Shown: positions 62,260-64,000 of the stretch, one piece after another | Layout of the letters: each line of letters begins with the position of its first letter | Position numbering within the stretch: the stretch's first letter is position 1 | Source: Halorientalis sp. IM1011 | GTDB taxonomy: Archaea; Halobacteriota; Halobacteria; Halobacteriales; Haloarculaceae | NCBI RefSeq assembly: GCF_001989615.1 | Contig: NZ_CP019067.1 | Location: forward strand, 930,001 to 994,000 | Direction of reading: 5' to 3' | DNA length: 64,000 nt | Notes under the pieces: model-generated | Database searches by the model: none | Told to the model about the DNA's origin: nothing | What the model saw: the letters and a program-made list of their open reading frames with translations, nothing else | Made by a program: the position numbers and the translations under genes

Positions 62260-62463
62260 TTACCTGGGCTTCCCGACGTTCTGACAACGGGGACACTTCA
62301 CCTTCGTGGAACTGAGAATACCACCACTATCAACCAAACCTCGTTCCTTCAAACATTGGTCATGGATGTACGCCCCGCAGTCTGCACATTTCTGCCCATT
62401 CTTTCCTGAGACTTTTCCACCACACAGTTCACATTGACCGGTTTCGGAACTGAGTATGCCCAT
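62260..62463 (-). CDS. Small C1/PHD-like zinc-finger protein
   Basis: A 67-residue protein with eight possible metal ligands: CELCGGKVSGKNGQKCADCG, then HDQC and CPRC. The pattern CxxC...CxxC...HxxC...CxxC is that of a cross-brace C1/RING/PHD type finger, unusual in archaea. It may bind protein or lipid. It lies 67 bp from the IS element. Confidence 0.6.
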   Translation of the reverse strand: MGILSSETGQCELCGGKVSGKNGQKCADCGAYIHDQCLKERGLVDSGGILSSTKVKCPRCQNVGKPR

Positions 62464-62529
62464 TGGTGCCTAACACCACATAGAAAATAATCTATGGATG
62501 GTCTAAAGAGTGCTATGACCACTCTGTAA

Positions 62530-62537
62530 GGTCTATT
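62530..62537. repeat. 8-bp target-site duplication, left copy
   Basis: GGTCTATT directly abuts the left inverted repeat of the IS element and is repeated exactly at its right end (63476-63483). Confidence 0.85.
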
Positions 62538-63475
62538 GGCTGTGGTGAATCGCCAGACGTAGCGTAATTTCACTGTTTCACCGCCTGCGTGATGTTGTAA
62601 ACCGCACACATCAGGACGAGTTCTCGGAATTCACCGTACCAAGTTCGCGCACGCACGGCGTCGCCGAGCGTGCGCTTGATCGTCGAGAAGACGGTTTCAC
62701 ACATCGCTCGTTGACGGTATCGAGGCCCATCGATCCGCGCGTTGTGCGCGTGATCGATGGGCCGGAACTCACGATGCTTGATTAGCGGTCTTACGCCTTC
62801 TTCGCGGAGTTTTTCGCGCAAATCCATCCAGTCATAGCCCTTGTCGGCAGCGAGGCTGGCAAGGTCGCCCGCGTTGCGGAGGGCGACCTGCCAGCCGAGC
62901 TGTGTGTCGTGGCGTTTCTCAGTCGTACAGTGAACATCCAGAATTGCTTGAGTTTCTGTATCGACGAGAGCAGTTGTTTTGAGCGTTTGAACACGGTAAT
63001 TCGTCCGACGGCAGTAGTGCTTGCTCGCGTTTTCGCGGTCGAAGAACGTCGCGTCGATCGCGGCGTGACCGGATGGGTCGTGCAGCTGCGCCGAGAGGCG
63101 CAGCAGCACTCGCCAGAGTGCTGTCTTGATCCTATCAAACCACTTCACTAACGTCGAATGATGCGGGAGATCGGCCGCTTTGAGGTCGATCTCCCCGAGA
63201 ATATGTGGCATCTCACTCAGCAGATCCAACGCTTCTCGGTAGGACTTCTCCAAGTAAACCCGCAGACAATGCAGCGATACGACGGCATAATCGGCGAAGC
63301 CGCCACCCCCTTCGGGGGCGGCGACTTCGCCTCGCCCACCAACAGCATTTTTAGCTAACTGAACGACTTTGCTTGTGAAGCGGGAGATCTTAGACATGAA
63401 TCATCGACGGTTTCCCGCTTCAACTTCCTAGTTCTAACGGTCGAATCCGACGCAGTCCTGCGATTCACCAGTGCC
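62538..63475. mobile_element. IS5-family insertion sequence (938 bp)
   Basis: The element is bounded by imperfect terminal inverted repeats of about 21 bp: 62538-62558 and the reverse complement of 63455-63475 share the core TGGTGAATCGC. Exact 8-bp direct repeats (GGTCTATT) flank it, which proves insertion by transposition. The single gene is a complete transposase. The copy appears intact and thus recently active. No interrupted gene can be reconstructed from the flanks. Confidence 0.88.
62570..63397 (-). CDS. IS5-family transposase
   Basis: A 275-residue transposase with a DDE site: AAIDATFFDRENASKHY (first Asp), SLAADKGYDWMDLREKL (second Asp), and QRAMCETVFSTIKRTLG with the catalytic Glu. 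The N-terminal half has the helical DNA-binding region with LPHHSTLVKWFDRIK. It fills the IS at 62538-63475. The reading frame is complete, with no frameshift. The exact IS subgroup is not assigned. Confidence 0.9.
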   Translation of the reverse strand: MSKISRFTSKVVQLAKNAVGGRGEVAAPEGGGGFADYAVVSLHCLRVYLEKSYREALDLLSEMPHILGEIDLKAADLPHHSTLVKWFDRIKTALWRVLLRLSAQLHDPSGHAAIDATFFDRENASKHYCRRTNYRVQTLKTTALVDTETQAILDVHCTTEKRHDTQLGWQVALRNAGDLASLAADKGYDWMDLREKLREEGVRPLIKHREFRPIDHAHNARIDGPRYRQRAMCETVFSTIKRTLGDAVRARTWYGEFRELVLMCAVYNITQAVKQ

Positions 63476-63483
63476 GGTCTATT
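63476..63483. repeat. 8-bp target-site duplication, right copy
   Basis: GGTCTATT, the exact direct repeat of 62530-62537, directly outside the right terminal inverted repeat. Confidence 0.85.
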
Positions 63484-63784
63484 CAATATCTCGCTACAGG
63501 ACCCATTCTAGAACTCTATCTATCGATACGGAGCAAATTCAAACATTTATAATTCAGATACTTTTGGCGTACGAGATTCACACCCTCTATTCAGCATACC
63601 ATCTTTGACAGACACCAGGTATCTGTCTGAGGAGTCCCCTTATTCTGCCATACTGAGTGATTGTGGATTCAGGTTGACTCGGTTCCATAATACCATGGCT
63701 CCACCAATTCTCAGAATAGTCACCTCCAGTCCTAACCGTCTCGGGTACGTTCTCGATTGATTGCAGTCGCGTGGTGGTTTGTTT
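63484..63784. other. Intergenic region before the TFB gene
   Basis: About 300 bp without a supportable coding sequence, AT-rich in places. It lies between the IS insertion and the hairpin element of the TFB gene. Confidence 0.45.
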
Positions 63785-63810
63785 GTGGCCCCTGAGGGGT
63801 GCGGGGCCAC
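63785..63810 (+). promoter_or_regulatory. 5' hairpin element, copy 9
   Basis: A perfect 8-bp stem GTGGCCCC/GGGGCCAC (63785-63792 and 63803-63810) around the loop TGAGGGGTGC, preceded by GGTTTGTTT. It ends 24 bp before the ATG at 63835. Confidence 0.7.
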
Positions 63811-63834
63811 ACGCAGTGGTCGCGCTGATTCGAG

Positions 63835-64000
63835 ATGGCAACGAGAGACATCTCCACGGACGGATTCGACGAGGAAACGACTGGCGAACTATCGACCACG
63901 GACTGTCCGGAGTGTCCCGGCACACTCGTCACGGACGGGGGCGAAACGCGCTGTGAATCCTGTGGGTTGGTGATCGAGGCGGCGCGCCTCGACCGGCGCG
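63835..64000 (+). CDS. Transcription initiation factor TFB (partial, N-terminus)
   Basis: The reading frame starts at ATG 63835 and runs off the window. The visible 55 residues hold an N-terminal extension and a zinc ribbon, CPECPGTLVTDGGETRCESC, followed by GLVIEAARLDRR, the start of the B-finger region. This is the archaeal TFB layout (CxxC then CxxCG). TFB recruits RNA polymerase to TBP-bound promoters; haloarchaea encode many TFBs with separate targets. The two cyclin folds lie outside the window. Confidence 0.82.
   Translation, partial: MATRDISTDGFDEETTGELSTTDCPECPGTLVTDGGETRCESCGLVIEAARLDRR

Noticed and set aside
1-64000. CRISPR arrays, tRNA and rRNA genes
   Set aside because: No regularly spaced direct repeats and no tRNA T-loop-like GGTTCRAAT contexts outside coding genes were noticed by eye. 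A tRNAscan or CRISPR finder run would be decisive.

Overview
This is a haloarchaeal (class Halobacteria) genome segment. Support for that is the uniformly acidic proteome, the GC-rich coding sequence, a partial transcription factor B zinc ribbon at the right edge, TATA-like boxes about 25-30 bp in front of start codons with little or no leader, and many small CxxC zinc-ribbon proteins typical of haloarchaeal plasmids and islands. The genus cannot be fixed from the sequence. No tRNA, rRNA, CRISPR array or integrase was seen.

Layout. (1) 0-10.7 kb is ordinary GC-rich chromosome-like metabolism: two rhodanese proteins around a methyltransferase, an NhaP-type antiporter, two zinc alcohol dehydrogenases, an amidohydrolase with a MIP18-like protein, a short-chain dehydrogenase, and a ring-cleaving dioxygenase plus hydrolase pair resembling bacterial MhqO/MhqD. 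(2) 10.7-23.7 kb is transitional: small regulators, a TrkA-C membrane protein, a solitary 1223-aa TraG/VirB4/HerA-like ATPase, a secreted ComEC-type metallo-beta-lactamase lipoprotein with a DUF3006 partner, and the decayed remains of a DNA glycosylase gene and its neighbour. (3) 23.7-56.2 kb is an accessory and defence-rich island. It holds a Doc/Fic-like protein divergent from a PLD-nuclease/P-loop ATPase fusion, an HNH protein with homing-associated repeats, a cluster with two PD-(D/E)XK-like nucleases, a tandem GIY-YIG-like protein, and a large operon-like block of MORC-type GHKL ATPase, Dam-type adenine methyltransferase, and DptF-, DptG- and DptH-like proteins. After that come a broken UvrD/RecB-type helicase-nuclease and a small acidic protein coupled to an SMC/Rad50-like ATPase. 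(4) 56.2-64 kb is a plasmid-type haloarchaeal gene set: a DUF2250-like regulator, a DUF6735-like protein, a CARF-like HFX_2341-type regulator, an AGOG-type 8-oxoguanine glycosylase, an ArdC-like antirestriction protein, an intact IS5-family element with 8-bp target duplications, and a TFB gene running off the edge.

Main candidate system (39.7-51.6 kb): DptF/G/H are known as the restriction half of DNA phosphorothioate (Dnd) systems, but no dndA-E genes are visible here. Instead, an N6-adenine methyltransferase and a MORC-like ATPase sit directly upstream in the same orientation. This suggests a Dpt-type restriction machine whose self/non-self mark is base methylation rather than phosphorothioation.

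A second notable pattern is a 5' hairpin with different but self-complementary stems and a shared GGGTG-like loop. It occurs nine times, always just in front of accessory genes between 29 and 64 kb, which points to a shared regulatory RNA or DNA element.
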